From: an uncultured Solirubrobacteraceae bacterium
Lineage (GTDB): Bacteria > Actinomycetota > Thermoleophilia > Solirubrobacterales > Solirubrobacteraceae
Reading direction: 5' to 3'
Assembly: GCA_902806215.1 (NCBI GenBank)
Contig: CADCVT010000394.1
Span: forward strand, 1 to 11,562
DNA length: 11,562 nucleotides
A program made the position numbers and the translations under genes. Within the stretch, counting starts at the first letter, position 1. Every line of letters begins with the position of its first letter. Shown piece after piece: positions 5,273-11,562 of the stretch. Below the pieces are notes generated by a model. It was not told the origin of the DNA. It made no database searches and was given only the letters and a program-made list of their open reading frames with translations.

Positions 5273-7351
5273 ATGAGCATGAACCTTCGCCTGGGTCTCC
5301 TGTCCGCCGTGGTCGCGCTCGGATGCGTGGCCGCTGCTCCCTCCCCCGCCCTCGCCGCCTGCGATCCCATCGATCCCTCCGCGTGCCTGCATCCGTTCCC
5401 GAACGACTTCTTCACGGTCGACGCGGACACGCCGACCGGCAAGCGCGTCGCGCTGTCGCCCAACGACATGCCGAAGAACCGGTTCGGCAAGCCGATCGAC
5501 CCGTCCGACCACAACCGCGCCGACGGCTTCAGCCCCGGCTCGACGCTCATCGCGAAGGTCCCCGGCCTCGACACGCTCGCCGACTTCCGCGCCTCCAAGC
5601 TCCCGCCGATCGACGACCCGCGCCAGTCGCTGCGCAAGAAGTCGTCGGTCGTCGTCATCAACGCGCGGACGCTCAAGCGCCACCTCGTCTGGGCCGAGAT
5701 CGACTCGAACCCCGAGGACCCCGCCGACCGCACCCTGATCGTCCGCCCGGCCAAGAACTTCGACGAGGGCGAGCGCTACATCGTCGCGCTGCGCAACCTG
5801 CGCGAGGCCGACGGCGACCGGATCCCCGCCAACGCCGCCTTCGCCTCGTTCCGCGACGGCACGGCCAAGGGCGCCCGGGCCGAGGACATGGACCGGGTCC
5901 TCGCCCGGCTCGGCAGGGCGGGCGTCCAGCGCAAGGACCTCTTCCTCGCCTGGGACTTCACGATCGCCAGCGCCGAGTCGACGACCGGCCGCATGCTGTC
6001 GATCCGCGACCGCGCGTTCGCCGGCCTCGGCGACACGAACCTCGCCGACCGCAAGGTCGCGGGCCGCGCCCCCGTCGCGACGATCAACCCGAACCTGCCC
6101 GACGGGCTCCCGACCAAGGACAGCCCGGTCAAGCCCGACGGCATCACCGACTACGCCAGCGGCCCGATCGCGCGCAAGGTGCGCGGGCGCCTCGTCGTGC
6201 CGTGCTTCCTCAACGCGCCCGGGTGCCCGACGGGCTCCCAGTTCCTGATCGGCGGCGACGGCAACCCGGTCCAGATCCCCGGCAACACCACGACCTACGA
6301 CTTCAGCTGCAACATCCCGCGGACCGCCGGCAAGGTGCGCCCGATGCTCTACGGCCACGGCCTGCTCGGCCAGCAGGACGAGATCGACTGGGGCGGGAAC
6401 CCGGACTTCGCCGCCCAGTACGGCTACATGTACTGCGCCGTCGACTGGAACGGCATGGCGTTCAAGGACATCCCGAACGTCCTGACCGTCCTCCAGGACC
6501 TCTCGCGGTTCCCGACGCTCGTCGACCACATCGAGCAGGGCTACCTCGGCTTCCTGTTCCTCGGGCGCGCGCTCATCCACCCGGACGGCCTGGCGAAGGA
6601 CCCGGCCTTCCAGGGCAGGATCGACACGAGCGAGCTGTTCTACGACGGCAACTCGCAGGGCGGCATCTACGGCGGCGCGCTGCTCGCCATCGCGCCCGAC
6701 CACGAGCGCGCCGTGCTCGGCGTCCCCGGCATGAACTACTCGACCCTCCTGCATCGCAGCGTCGACTTCGACGGCTACGCGGAGGGCGACGTCGGCACCG
6801 ACACCGAGTTCGGGATGTACGACCAGTACCCCAACGAGCTCGAGCGGCCGTTGATCTTCACGCTCATCCAGATGCTGTGGGACCGCGCCGACCCGAACGG
6901 CTACGCCGCCCACATGACGAACGACCCGCTGCCGAACACGCCGACGCACAAGGCGCTGCTGCAGGTCGGCTTCGGCGACCACCAGGTCGCCGACGTCACC
7001 ACCGAGGTCGAGGCGCGGACCGCCGGCATGCGCGTGCACCAGCCGCTGCTGGCGCCGGGTCGCGAGCGCTACCGCGGCCGCCCGTACCCCGACGCGCCGA
7101 TGCCCGAGACGTTCCAGGGCGTCAAGTCGCTGGGCGAGCCCGGCTACGCGTTCGACGGCTCGGGCGTCGTGTTCTACGACACCGGCAACACGCCGGCGCC
7201 ATGGGCCGCGAACATCCCGCCGCGCGAGGGCGACGACCCGCACGAGAACGTCCGCCGGACGCCCGCCGCCAAGGTCCAGAAGTCCGAGTTCCTGAAGAGC
7301 GGCGGCGCGATCGTCGACGTCTGCGGCGGGCCCTGCAAGGGCGCGCCGTAG
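5273..7351 (+). CDS. Exported alpha/beta-hydrolase-like protein (lipase/esterase-like), possible lipoprotein
   Basis: A 692-aa exported protein. The N-terminus has a signal peptide (basic NLR, then a hydrophobic core). Cleavage could follow ALA at 28, or L27-A-A-C30 could serve as a lipobox. The PFPNDFFTVDADTPTG stretch (41-56) resembles the N-terminal region of large bacterial lipases of the VolA/virulence-factor lipase type. The C-terminal half holds an alpha/beta-hydrolase core: LYGHGLLG (oxyanion-type loop), DGNSQGG with likely nucleophile S461, and GFGDHQVAD with D569/H570 as candidates for the rest of the triad. Cys residues are frequent in the mature part (C30, C38 and pairs such as CFLNAPGC, and the terminal VCGGPC), which suggests disulfides outside the membrane. 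Start ATG 5273 is followed by a second ATG two codons later; neither has a clear ribosome site. The gene converges on pilT with only 3 bp between the stops. Substrate unknown. Confidence 0.82.
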   Translation: MSMNLRLGLLSAVVALGCVAAAPSPALAACDPIDPSACLHPFPNDFFTVDADTPTGKRVALSPNDMPKNRFGKPIDPSDHNRADGFSPGSTLIAKVPGLDTLADFRASKLPPIDDPRQSLRKKSSVVVINARTLKRHLVWAEIDSNPEDPADRTLIVRPAKNFDEGERYIVALRNLREADGDRIPANAAFASFRDGTAKGARAEDMDRVLARLGRAGVQRKDLFLAWDFTIASAESTTGRMLSIRDRAFAGLGDTNLADRKVAGRAPVATINPNLPDGLPTKDSPVKPDGITDYASGPIARKVRGRLVVPCFLNAPGCPTGSQFLIGGDGNPVQIPGNTTTYDFSCNIPRTAGKVRPMLYGHGLLGQQDEIDWGGNPDFAAQYGYMYCAVDWNGMAFKDIPNVLTVLQDLSRFPTLVDHIEQGYLGFLFLGRALIHPDGLAKDPAFQGRIDTSELFYDGNSQGGIYGGALLAIAPDHERAVLGVPGMNYSTLLHRSVDFDGYAEGDVGTDTEFGMYDQYPNELERPLIFTLIQMLWDRADPNGYAAHMTNDPLPNTPTHKALLQVGFGDHQVADVTTEVEARTAGMRVHQPLLAPGRERYRGRPYPDAPMPETFQGVKSLGEPGYAFDGSGVVFYDTGNTPAPWAANIPPREGDDPHENVRRTPAAKVQKSEFLKSGGAIVDVCGGPCKGAP

Positions 7352-7354
7352 GGT

Positions 7355-8479
7355 CTAGGCGGCGAAGCGGGCCTGCGAGTCCGCGACGTCGTCCATGGTG
7401 GTGCCACGGCGGCCGTCGGCGGCGAGCAGGAGCTTGAAGTCGTGCGGGCTGGTCGCGGCGCGGCTGGCCTCGTCGACGGTGACGCGGCCGGCCTTGACGT
7501 GGTCGAACAGCGCCTGGTCGAAGGTCTGCATCCCGTAGTACGCGCCGTCGGCGATGACCTCCTGGAGCCGGCCGGTCTGCTCCGGGTCCATGATCATGTC
7601 CTTGACGCGACCGGTCATGCGCAGGATCTCGCAGGTCGCGACGCGGCCGCCGTCGGTCGAGCGCACGAGGCGCTGGGAGATGACGCCCTTCAGGGTGCCG
7701 GCCATCATCGCGCGGACCTGCTGGTGCATGTGCGGCGGGAAGAAGTCGATGACGCGGTTGATCGTCTCGGGCGCGTCGACGGTGTGGACCGTCGAGAGGA
7801 CGAGGTGGCCGGTCTCGGCCGCGCTCAGCGCGGTGTGGACCGTCTCCTCGTCGCGCATCTCGCCGATGAGGATGCAGTCCGGGTCCTGGCGCAGGACGCG
7901 GCGCAGCGCGCGCTTGAACGAGTGGGTGTCCTGGCCGACCTCGCGCTGGTTGATGATCGAGCGCTTGTCGCGGTGCAGGAACTCGATCGGGTCCTCGATC
8001 GTGACGATGTGACGCGACTGCGTCTCGTTCATGTGGTCGATCATCGCGGCGAGCGTGGTCGACTTGCCCGAGCCCGTCGTGCCGGTCACGAGGATGATCC
8101 CGCGCTCCTCCTCGGCGAGGTCGCGGATGACCGACGGCAGGTTGAGCTCGTCGATCGTGCGGATGCTGAACGGGATCGCGCGGCAGACGAGCGAGATCGC
8201 ACCGCGCTGGTGGAAGGCGTTGACGCGGAAGCGGCCGGTGCCCTCGATCGAGTACGCGAAGTCGACCTCACGCTCGGCGGAGAACTCCTGGAGCTTGTCC
8301 TTGTCGTCGAGCATCTGGAAGACGGCGTGCTCGGTGTCCTGCGGCGTCAGATGAGCGACGCCGGGGATCGGCACGAGCTCGCCGTCCAGACGCGTCAGCG
8401 GCGGGGACGGGACCTTGAGGTGCAGGTCGGAGCCGCCGACCTGGACGAGGTGGCGGAGGCAGGCATCAATGTCGAGCAT
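7355..8479 (-). CDS. pilT: Type IV pilus twitching motility (retraction) ATPase PilT
   Basis: A 374-aa PilT-type secretion ATPase that, as a cytoplasmic hexamer, powers pilus retraction. Visible motifs in order: the N-terminal GGSDLHL, shared by PilT proteins; FRVNAFHQRG (84-93); Walker A GTTGSGKST (133-141); the Asp box IEDPIEF (161-167); Walker B DCILIGEMRD with E207; the His box HLVLSTVHT (225-233); and GMQTFDQAL near 316-324. Length fits the family. The segment expected to match the retraction motif AIRNLIRE reads RVKDMIMD (291-298). Start ATG 8479 is preceded only by a weak TAGG. It lies 46 bp downstream of the aldo/keto reductase on the same strand, and no pilB, pilC or pilin gene is in the window. 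The upstream gap contains a small ACCGG/CCGGT inverted repeat (8485-8501). Assignment is firm. Confidence 0.95.
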   Translation of the reverse strand: MLDIDACLRHLVQVGGSDLHLKVPSPPLTRLDGELVPIPGVAHLTPQDTEHAVFQMLDDKDKLQEFSAEREVDFAYSIEGTGRFRVNAFHQRGAISLVCRAIPFSIRTIDELNLPSVIRDLAEEERGIILVTGTTGSGKSTTLAAMIDHMNETQSRHIVTIEDPIEFLHRDKRSIINQREVGQDTHSFKRALRRVLRQDPDCILIGEMRDEETVHTALSAAETGHLVLSTVHTVDAPETINRVIDFFPPHMHQQVRAMMAGTLKGVISQRLVRSTDGGRVATCEILRMTGRVKDMIMDPEQTGRLQEVIADGAYYGMQTFDQALFDHVKAGRVTVDEASRAATSPHDFKLLLAADGRRGTTMDDVADSQARFAA

Positions 8480-8525
8480 CGCCTACCGGTCATCGGCCGG
8501 TCGCGCTCGGTGTTGAGGAGGTTCT

Positions 8526-9359
8526 TCAGGCCGCGGACGGTTCGTCCCAATCTGGCGCCCAGGCAGGGTCCGCCGTGCGCTTGCCCCGCTCGAGCCCGTC
8601 GATGCGACGGCGCTCCTCGTCGGACAGCTCGAAGTCGAAGACTTCGAGGTTCTGCCTGATGCGCTCGGGCGCGGTGGCCTTGGGGAGCGCGCAGACGTTC
8701 GGGTGGTCGAGCAGCCAGCGCAGCGCGACCTGGCCGGCGCTCTTGCCGTGCGCCCTGCCGATCTCGGTCAGCACCTCGTCGTCGTGCAGCAGGCCGTGCG
8801 CGAACGGCGAGTACGCCTCGAGCAGGATGTCGTGCTCCTGCGCCTGGGCGACGAGCTTGGCCTGGCCCAGGTACGGGTGGTATTCGACCTGGTTGGCGAA
8901 GATCGTGGCGTGGCGGCGCGCCTCGTCGACGAGCGCGACGGTGAAGTTGCTGACGCCGATGTGGCGGACCAGCCCCTCCTCCTGGACCTCGCGCAGCGCC
9001 GTGAGCGTCTCCTCGAGCGGCACGTCGGGGTTGTGCCAGTGCATGAGGTAGAGGTCGAGCTGCTCGATCCCGAGCGCCTCGAGGCTCTTCTCGGTCGCGC
9101 GCCGGACGCGGTCGCGCGTGAAGTCCGACGTCCACACCTTGCTCGTGACCCAGATCTCCTCGCGGGCGACGCCGCCGGCGCGCAGCCCCTCGCCCACCTC
9201 CGCCTCGTTCTCGTAGATGCGCGCGGTGTCGATGTGGCGGTATCCGGCTTGGAGCGCCGTGGCGACACCCTCCGAGCAGTCTTTGCCCTTGAGCTGCCAG
9301 GTGCCGAAGCCGAGCGCGGGAACGTCGGAGCCCTGGATGGAGACGGTGGTGTCGGTCAC
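8526..9359 (-). CDS. Aldo/keto reductase
   Basis: A 277-aa NADPH-dependent aldo/keto reductase, expected to reduce aldehydes, ketones or keto acids in the cytoplasm. It shows LGFGTWQLKG (16-25) and the full catalytic tetrad: D44 and Y49 in IDTARIYENE, K74 in TSKVW and H107 in LMHWHNPD. It also has the family patterns RHIGVSNF, NQVEYHPYLGQ and the late LPKATAPERIRQNLEVFDFELS cofactor-binding region. Length is typical for short 2,5-diketogluconate reductase-like members. The start is GTG 9359; its last base and the next codon form GTGA with the stop of the FAD oxidoreductase, a 4-nt overlap that implies translational coupling. It sits third in the line serine hydrolase, DAO-type oxidoreductase, reductase, pilT. 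The substrate cannot be read from the sequence. Confidence 0.95.
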   Translation of the reverse strand: MTDTTVSIQGSDVPALGFGTWQLKGKDCSEGVATALQAGYRHIDTARIYENEAEVGEGLRAGGVAREEIWVTSKVWTSDFTRDRVRRATEKSLEALGIEQLDLYLMHWHNPDVPLEETLTALREVQEEGLVRHIGVSNFTVALVDEARRHATIFANQVEYHPYLGQAKLVAQAQEHDILLEAYSPFAHGLLHDDEVLTEIGRAHGKSAGQVALRWLLDHPNVCALPKATAPERIRQNLEVFDFELSDEERRRIDGLERGKRTADPAWAPDWDEPSAA

Positions 9360-10249
9360 GCGCCGGAGCCTATGAGGTCGGCGGCCGCGCGGGCGGTCGC
9401 GGGGCCGATCGAGATGCCCCACGGTCCGTGGCCGGCGCAGACGACGACGCGCTCGTCGCGGCGCTCGAGGATGAGCTTGCCGTCCTTCGGGCGCGGGCGG
9501 GGGCACGCGCGGGCGCTGACGATCTCGACCTCGCCGATGAAGCGGCGTGCCCGGTGCTGCAGCTTGCGGGCGACCTCGTGCGCGTCGGGCTCCTCGCCGG
9601 GATGGAAGCTCGACCCGAGCAGGTCTCCGCAGAGCGTGAAGATCTCGCCCGGCGGGATGTCGGTGATGCCCTCGACTCCGGCTTCCTCGAGGACGTGGGT
9701 GGTTCGCGTCTGGGTGGTCGCCGTCACGCCCCACAGTGGCTCGACGCCGTCGGTCCACGCGCCCGTCGCGATCAGCGTCTGCGGTGCCTCGGGAACAACG
9801 ACGCCAGTCAGGAAGTGAGCTCCCGCTCGCGTGGCGCGCCGGGCCCACGCCTCGGTGGCCGCGCGCGGGCCGACGACCCAGCCGGTGCTCAGACGCACAG
9901 CGGGAATCCCCGGGAGGACGGCGGGCTCCAGATCTCTTGCCTGACTGAGCAGTTCTGGGCGCACCTCGGGCGGCAGGCCCGCCGTGCTGAGCGCGCCGAG
10001 CAGGAGGATCCCGTCAGGCTCGTCGGCCAACGGGAAGTCGTCGAGGTCCCGGTACAGCGCGAGCGTCTCGAGGTGCCACGCCGCGAGCGACGGGTCGAGC
10101 GGGTGCTGCAGCACGCCGGAGTTGCGCCCCGACGCGCCCGCGGCGATGCCGAGGCGGTCGACGACGACGACGTCCGCGCCGGCCTCGGCGAGCACCGCGG
10201 CCGCCGAGCAGCCGACGATCCCCGCCCCGATGACCGTGACGTCAGGCAG
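9356..10249 (-). CDS. FAD-dependent oxidoreductase, DAO family (compact, non-ATG/GTG start)
   Basis: A 297-aa flavoprotein of the DAO fold (glycine/D-amino-acid oxidase type). The Rossmann motif VIGAGIVGCSAA (G8, G10, G13) ends with acidic D31 of VVVVDR, and AGASGRNSG (37-45) is the usual FAD-loop. IATGAWTDG matches the vNAAGaWs element, and the C-terminal RPRPKDGKL ... CAGHGPWGISIGPATARAADL pattern closes the FAD site. It is shorter than the usual 370-430 residues; the stretch before IATGAW looks abbreviated. The first GTG in frame (10195) would remove the dinucleotide-binding loop, so translation must begin upstream. No ATG or GTG exists there, and CTG 10249, giving MPDVTVIGAG, is the best candidate. 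It overlaps the serine hydrolase gene by 8 nt and the reductase by 4 nt. The coordinates of the start are therefore uncertain; the family is not. Substrate unknown. Confidence 0.85.
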   Translation of the reverse strand: MPDVTVIGAGIVGCSAAAVLAEAGADVVVVDRLGIAAGASGRNSGVLQHPLDPSLAAWHLETLALYRDLDDFPLADEPDGILLLGALSTAGLPPEVRPELLSQARDLEPAVLPGIPAVRLSTGWVVGPRAATEAWARRATRAGAHFLTGVVVPEAPQTLIATGAWTDGVEPLWGVTATTQTRTTHVLEEAGVEGITDIPPGEIFTLCGDLLGSSFHPGEEPDAHEVARKLQHRARRFIGEVEIVSARACPRPRPKDGKLILERRDERVVVCAGHGPWGISIGPATARAAADLIGSGA

Positions 10250-11405
10250 GCGCGGCGGCGCCGGCGCGCGCGTACGCTGCCTGCTCGAACTGCACGAGCG
10301 TCCCGAGGACGCCCATGTCGAAGAACGGCAGGACCTGCGTCATCAGCAGCGCCGCGATGCCGGTGTCGCGGTCGAGCCAGTAGAAGCAGTTGAAGAGGCC
10401 GGCCCAGTCGCCCGTGCCGCTCTTGCGCATGCCCGGGACGTCCTCGAGCGTGAGGTGGAAGCCGAGGCCCCACCCCTGCTTGAACGGCAGCGCGGGGACG
10501 TCGTTGGTCATGCGCTTGTCGGCGCTCTCGACGAGCTCGGGCAGCTCGATGCCTCCGAGGTGGTCGGTGAGCATCAGGTCGACGGTCTCGGCCTCGAGGA
10601 TGCGCGCGGCGTCGAGCTCGCCGCCGCCGAGCAGGTCGCGCAGGAAGCGCTCGTAGTCGCGCGCGGTCGCGTAGAGGCCCGACCCGCCGGAGTCGATGTC
10701 CGGATCGCTCGGCAGGGCGATGTCGCTGACCTTCAGCGTGCCGTCGGCCTGGCGCTCGTGGATCGCCATGGCGCGCTCGAGCTGCTCGCTGTTCGGGCGG
10801 AACGTCGCGTCGGTCATGCCGAGCGGCGTGAACACGTGCTCGCGCAGGTACTCGCCGAGCGTCTGCCCGGTCAGCTTCTCGACGACGAGCCCGAGCCAGT
10901 CGGTGCTCACGCCGTAGATCCACGCGGTACCGGGGTCGGCGAGCAGTGGCGTGTCGATCGCCTCGCGCTTGCCGGTCAGCAGGTGGACGGCGCCGGCGGC
11001 CTCGGCGTGCCGCGTCAGGTCCTTGCTGTTGAACGCGTAGCCGGCGCCGCTCGTGTGGTTGAGCAGGTGGCGGATCTTCGCGGGCTCGGCCGGAGCGCGC
11101 AGCCGCGGCTCGTCGCCGTCGAAGCCGTCGAGGACCTGGAGCTCGCCGAACTCCGGCAGGACCGACTCGACCGTCTGGTCGAGGTCGAGCTCGCCGCGCT
11201 CGACGAGGCGCATCGCCGCGACGCTCGCGAGCGCCTTCGTCATCGACGCGATCCGGAAGATCGTGTCCTCGCCGACGGCCGCGCCGCCCTCGATGCTCAG
11301 TGCGCCGGCGTAGCCCTCGTAGGTCGGACCGTCGGGCGTGGTCACGATGGCGGCGATGCCCGGGACAGCACCCGAGTCGACCGCCTGCTGCAGCAGCTCG
11401 TCCAT
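10242..11405 (-). CDS. Serine hydrolase, beta-lactamase class C / family VIII esterase type
   Basis: A 387-aa enzyme of the penicillin-binding-protein-like beta-lactamase family (PF00144, peptidase S12-like), a group that includes esterases, D-aminopeptidases and class C beta-lactamases. The nucleophile motif is S54-M-T-K57 in FRIASMTKALASVAAM. The conserved IRHLLNHTSG (111-120) follows, then Y164-G-V-S in WIYGVSTDWLG, close to the YxxS form of family VIII esterases such as EstB. HVFTPLGMTD, GGSGLYATARDYERFL and SGTGDWAGLFN, in the place of KTG, come after. There is no signal peptide, which argues against a periplasmic beta-lactamase and for a cytoplasmic esterase or peptidase. ATG 11405 has a leaderless-type TAGCGT box before it. 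It is first in a tight minus-strand gene line; its stop overlaps the oxidoreductase start. Confidence 0.93.
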   Translation of the reverse strand: MDELLQQAVDSGAVPGIAAIVTTPDGPTYEGYAGALSIEGGAAVGEDTIFRIASMTKALASVAAMRLVERGELDLDQTVESVLPEFGELQVLDGFDGDEPRLRAPAEPAKIRHLLNHTSGAGYAFNSKDLTRHAEAAGAVHLLTGKREAIDTPLLADPGTAWIYGVSTDWLGLVVEKLTGQTLGEYLREHVFTPLGMTDATFRPNSEQLERAMAIHERQADGTLKVSDIALPSDPDIDSGGSGLYATARDYERFLRDLLGGGELDAARILEAETVDLMLTDHLGGIELPELVESADKRMTNDVPALPFKQGWGLGFHLTLEDVPGMRKSGTGDWAGLFNCFYWLDRDTGIAALLMTQVLPFFDMGVLGTLVQFEQAAYARAGAAAPA

Positions 11406-11412
11406 GCGCGTG

Positions 11413-11418
11413 ACGCTA
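11413..11418 (-). promoter_or_regulatory. -10 box (TAGCGT on minus strand) of a probable leaderless promoter for the serine hydrolase operon
   Basis: Read on the minus strand, TAGCGT matches TANNNT and ends exactly 7 nt before ATG 11405, the same spacing as at the ArsA-like gene. No Shine-Dalgarno sequence lies between. It would drive the serine hydrolase, oxidoreductase and reductase genes, and perhaps pilT. Confidence 0.55.
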
Positions 11419-11454
11419 CATCAGGGGCGGGCGCCCCGGCGCCATCGCGGCGGG

Positions 11455-11562
11455 TCAGCGCCGGGCGCGCGCGAGGCACGCGCTGCGCTTGGCGCGCTTC
11501 GCCAGGCGCCGGCATGACGCTACCTTCGCAGCCCGGCGGACGCACGCGGTGCGGGCGCGGCC
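11455..11562 (-). CDS. 3' end of an unidentified gene with a basic, Cys-spaced C-terminal tail (5' part outside window)
   Basis: Reading the minus strand from the window edge, one frame is open for 35 codons to TGA at 11457-11455. It encodes Arg/Ala/Lys-rich sequence containing TACVRRAAKVASCRRLAKRA and ending SACLARARR, with Cys every 10-11 residues and basic residues between. Such tails close many exported proteins in Solirubrobacterales-like genomes (family knowledge from memory, not checked). No domain is visible, so the function is unknown. A 49-bp gap separates its stop from the serine hydrolase start on the same strand. In a sequence this GC-rich a 35-codon open frame can arise by chance, so confidence is moderate. 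Confidence 0.45.
   Translation of the reverse strand, partial: GRARTACVRRAAKVASCRRLAKRAKRSACLARARR

Noticed and set aside
5216..7243. 675-codon minus-strand open frame opposite the exported hydrolase
   Set aside because: The plus frame has a signal peptide and a hydrolase motif; the minus translation is Arg/Val/Asp-rich without domain signals.
5110..7437. 775-codon plus-strand frame overlapping the hydrolase in another phase
   Set aside because: Arg/Pro-rich shadow of the real frame, running through both gene ends.
7442..9818. Long plus-strand frames opposite pilT and the aldo/keto reductase
   Set aside because: Both minus-strand genes have complete catalytic motifs; the plus translations have none.
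10242..11405. Calling the serine hydrolase an antibiotic-resistance beta-lactamase
   Set aside because: There is no signal peptide, the tyrosine motif is YGVS rather than YxN, and the KTG position is replaced; a family VIII esterase or peptidase is more likely.
1..11562. Search for CRISPR arrays, tRNA or rRNA genes, insertion sequences, phage or defence genes
   Set aside because: No regularly spaced repeats, tRNA-like cloverleaf, transposase motifs or defence domains were noticed. Gene style and base composition look even across the window.

Overview
The window is very GC-rich and densely coded, with strongly GC-biased third codon positions and three starts that look leaderless (a TANNNT -10 box 7-8 nt before ATG or GTG). 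Together with secreted enzymes, an ArsA/BagB-like ATPase and an isolated PilT, this suggests a high-GC actinobacterium. Thermoleophilia/Solirubrobacterales is my best guess, but that is inferred from gene content and style, not from any marker gene. I saw no tRNA, rRNA, CRISPR array, insertion sequence or phage gene, and no untranslated stretch is longer than about 120 bases.

Left part (1-2700): a secreted GH31 alpha-glycosidase on the minus strand is cut by the window edge. It is divergent from an ArsA/Get3-like ATPase on the plus strand (1548-2648). A large two-part inverted repeat (2649-2700) follows the ATPase and also contains the stop codon of the convergent minus-strand gene. 

Middle (2672-7351): on the minus strand lie an unrecognised 425-aa cytoplasmic protein, a cysteine-rich HxlR-type regulator and an AIM24-family protein. 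Two tandem perfect hairpins separate the AIM24 gene from the regulator. The AIM24 gene is divergent, across a 53-bp gap, from a large exported alpha/beta-hydrolase-like protein whose signal peptide could also be read as a lipoprotein signal.

Right part (7355-11405): four minus-strand genes in line. A serine hydrolase of the class C beta-lactamase/family VIII esterase type is followed by a compact FAD-dependent DAO-type oxidoreductase, an aldo/keto reductase and a PilT retraction ATPase. The first three overlap by a few bases and look like one operon; PilT follows after 46 bp. The final 108 bases hold the 3' end of another minus-strand gene, with a basic, cysteine-spaced tail.

No obviously new multi-gene system stands out. 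The points most worth checking are the hairpin and direct-repeat architecture around the HxlR gene, the oxidoreductase that is short and lacks an ATG or GTG start, the ArsA-like ATPase with Ser where Lys is usual, the diverged retraction motif in PilT, and the possible lipobox of the exported hydrolase.
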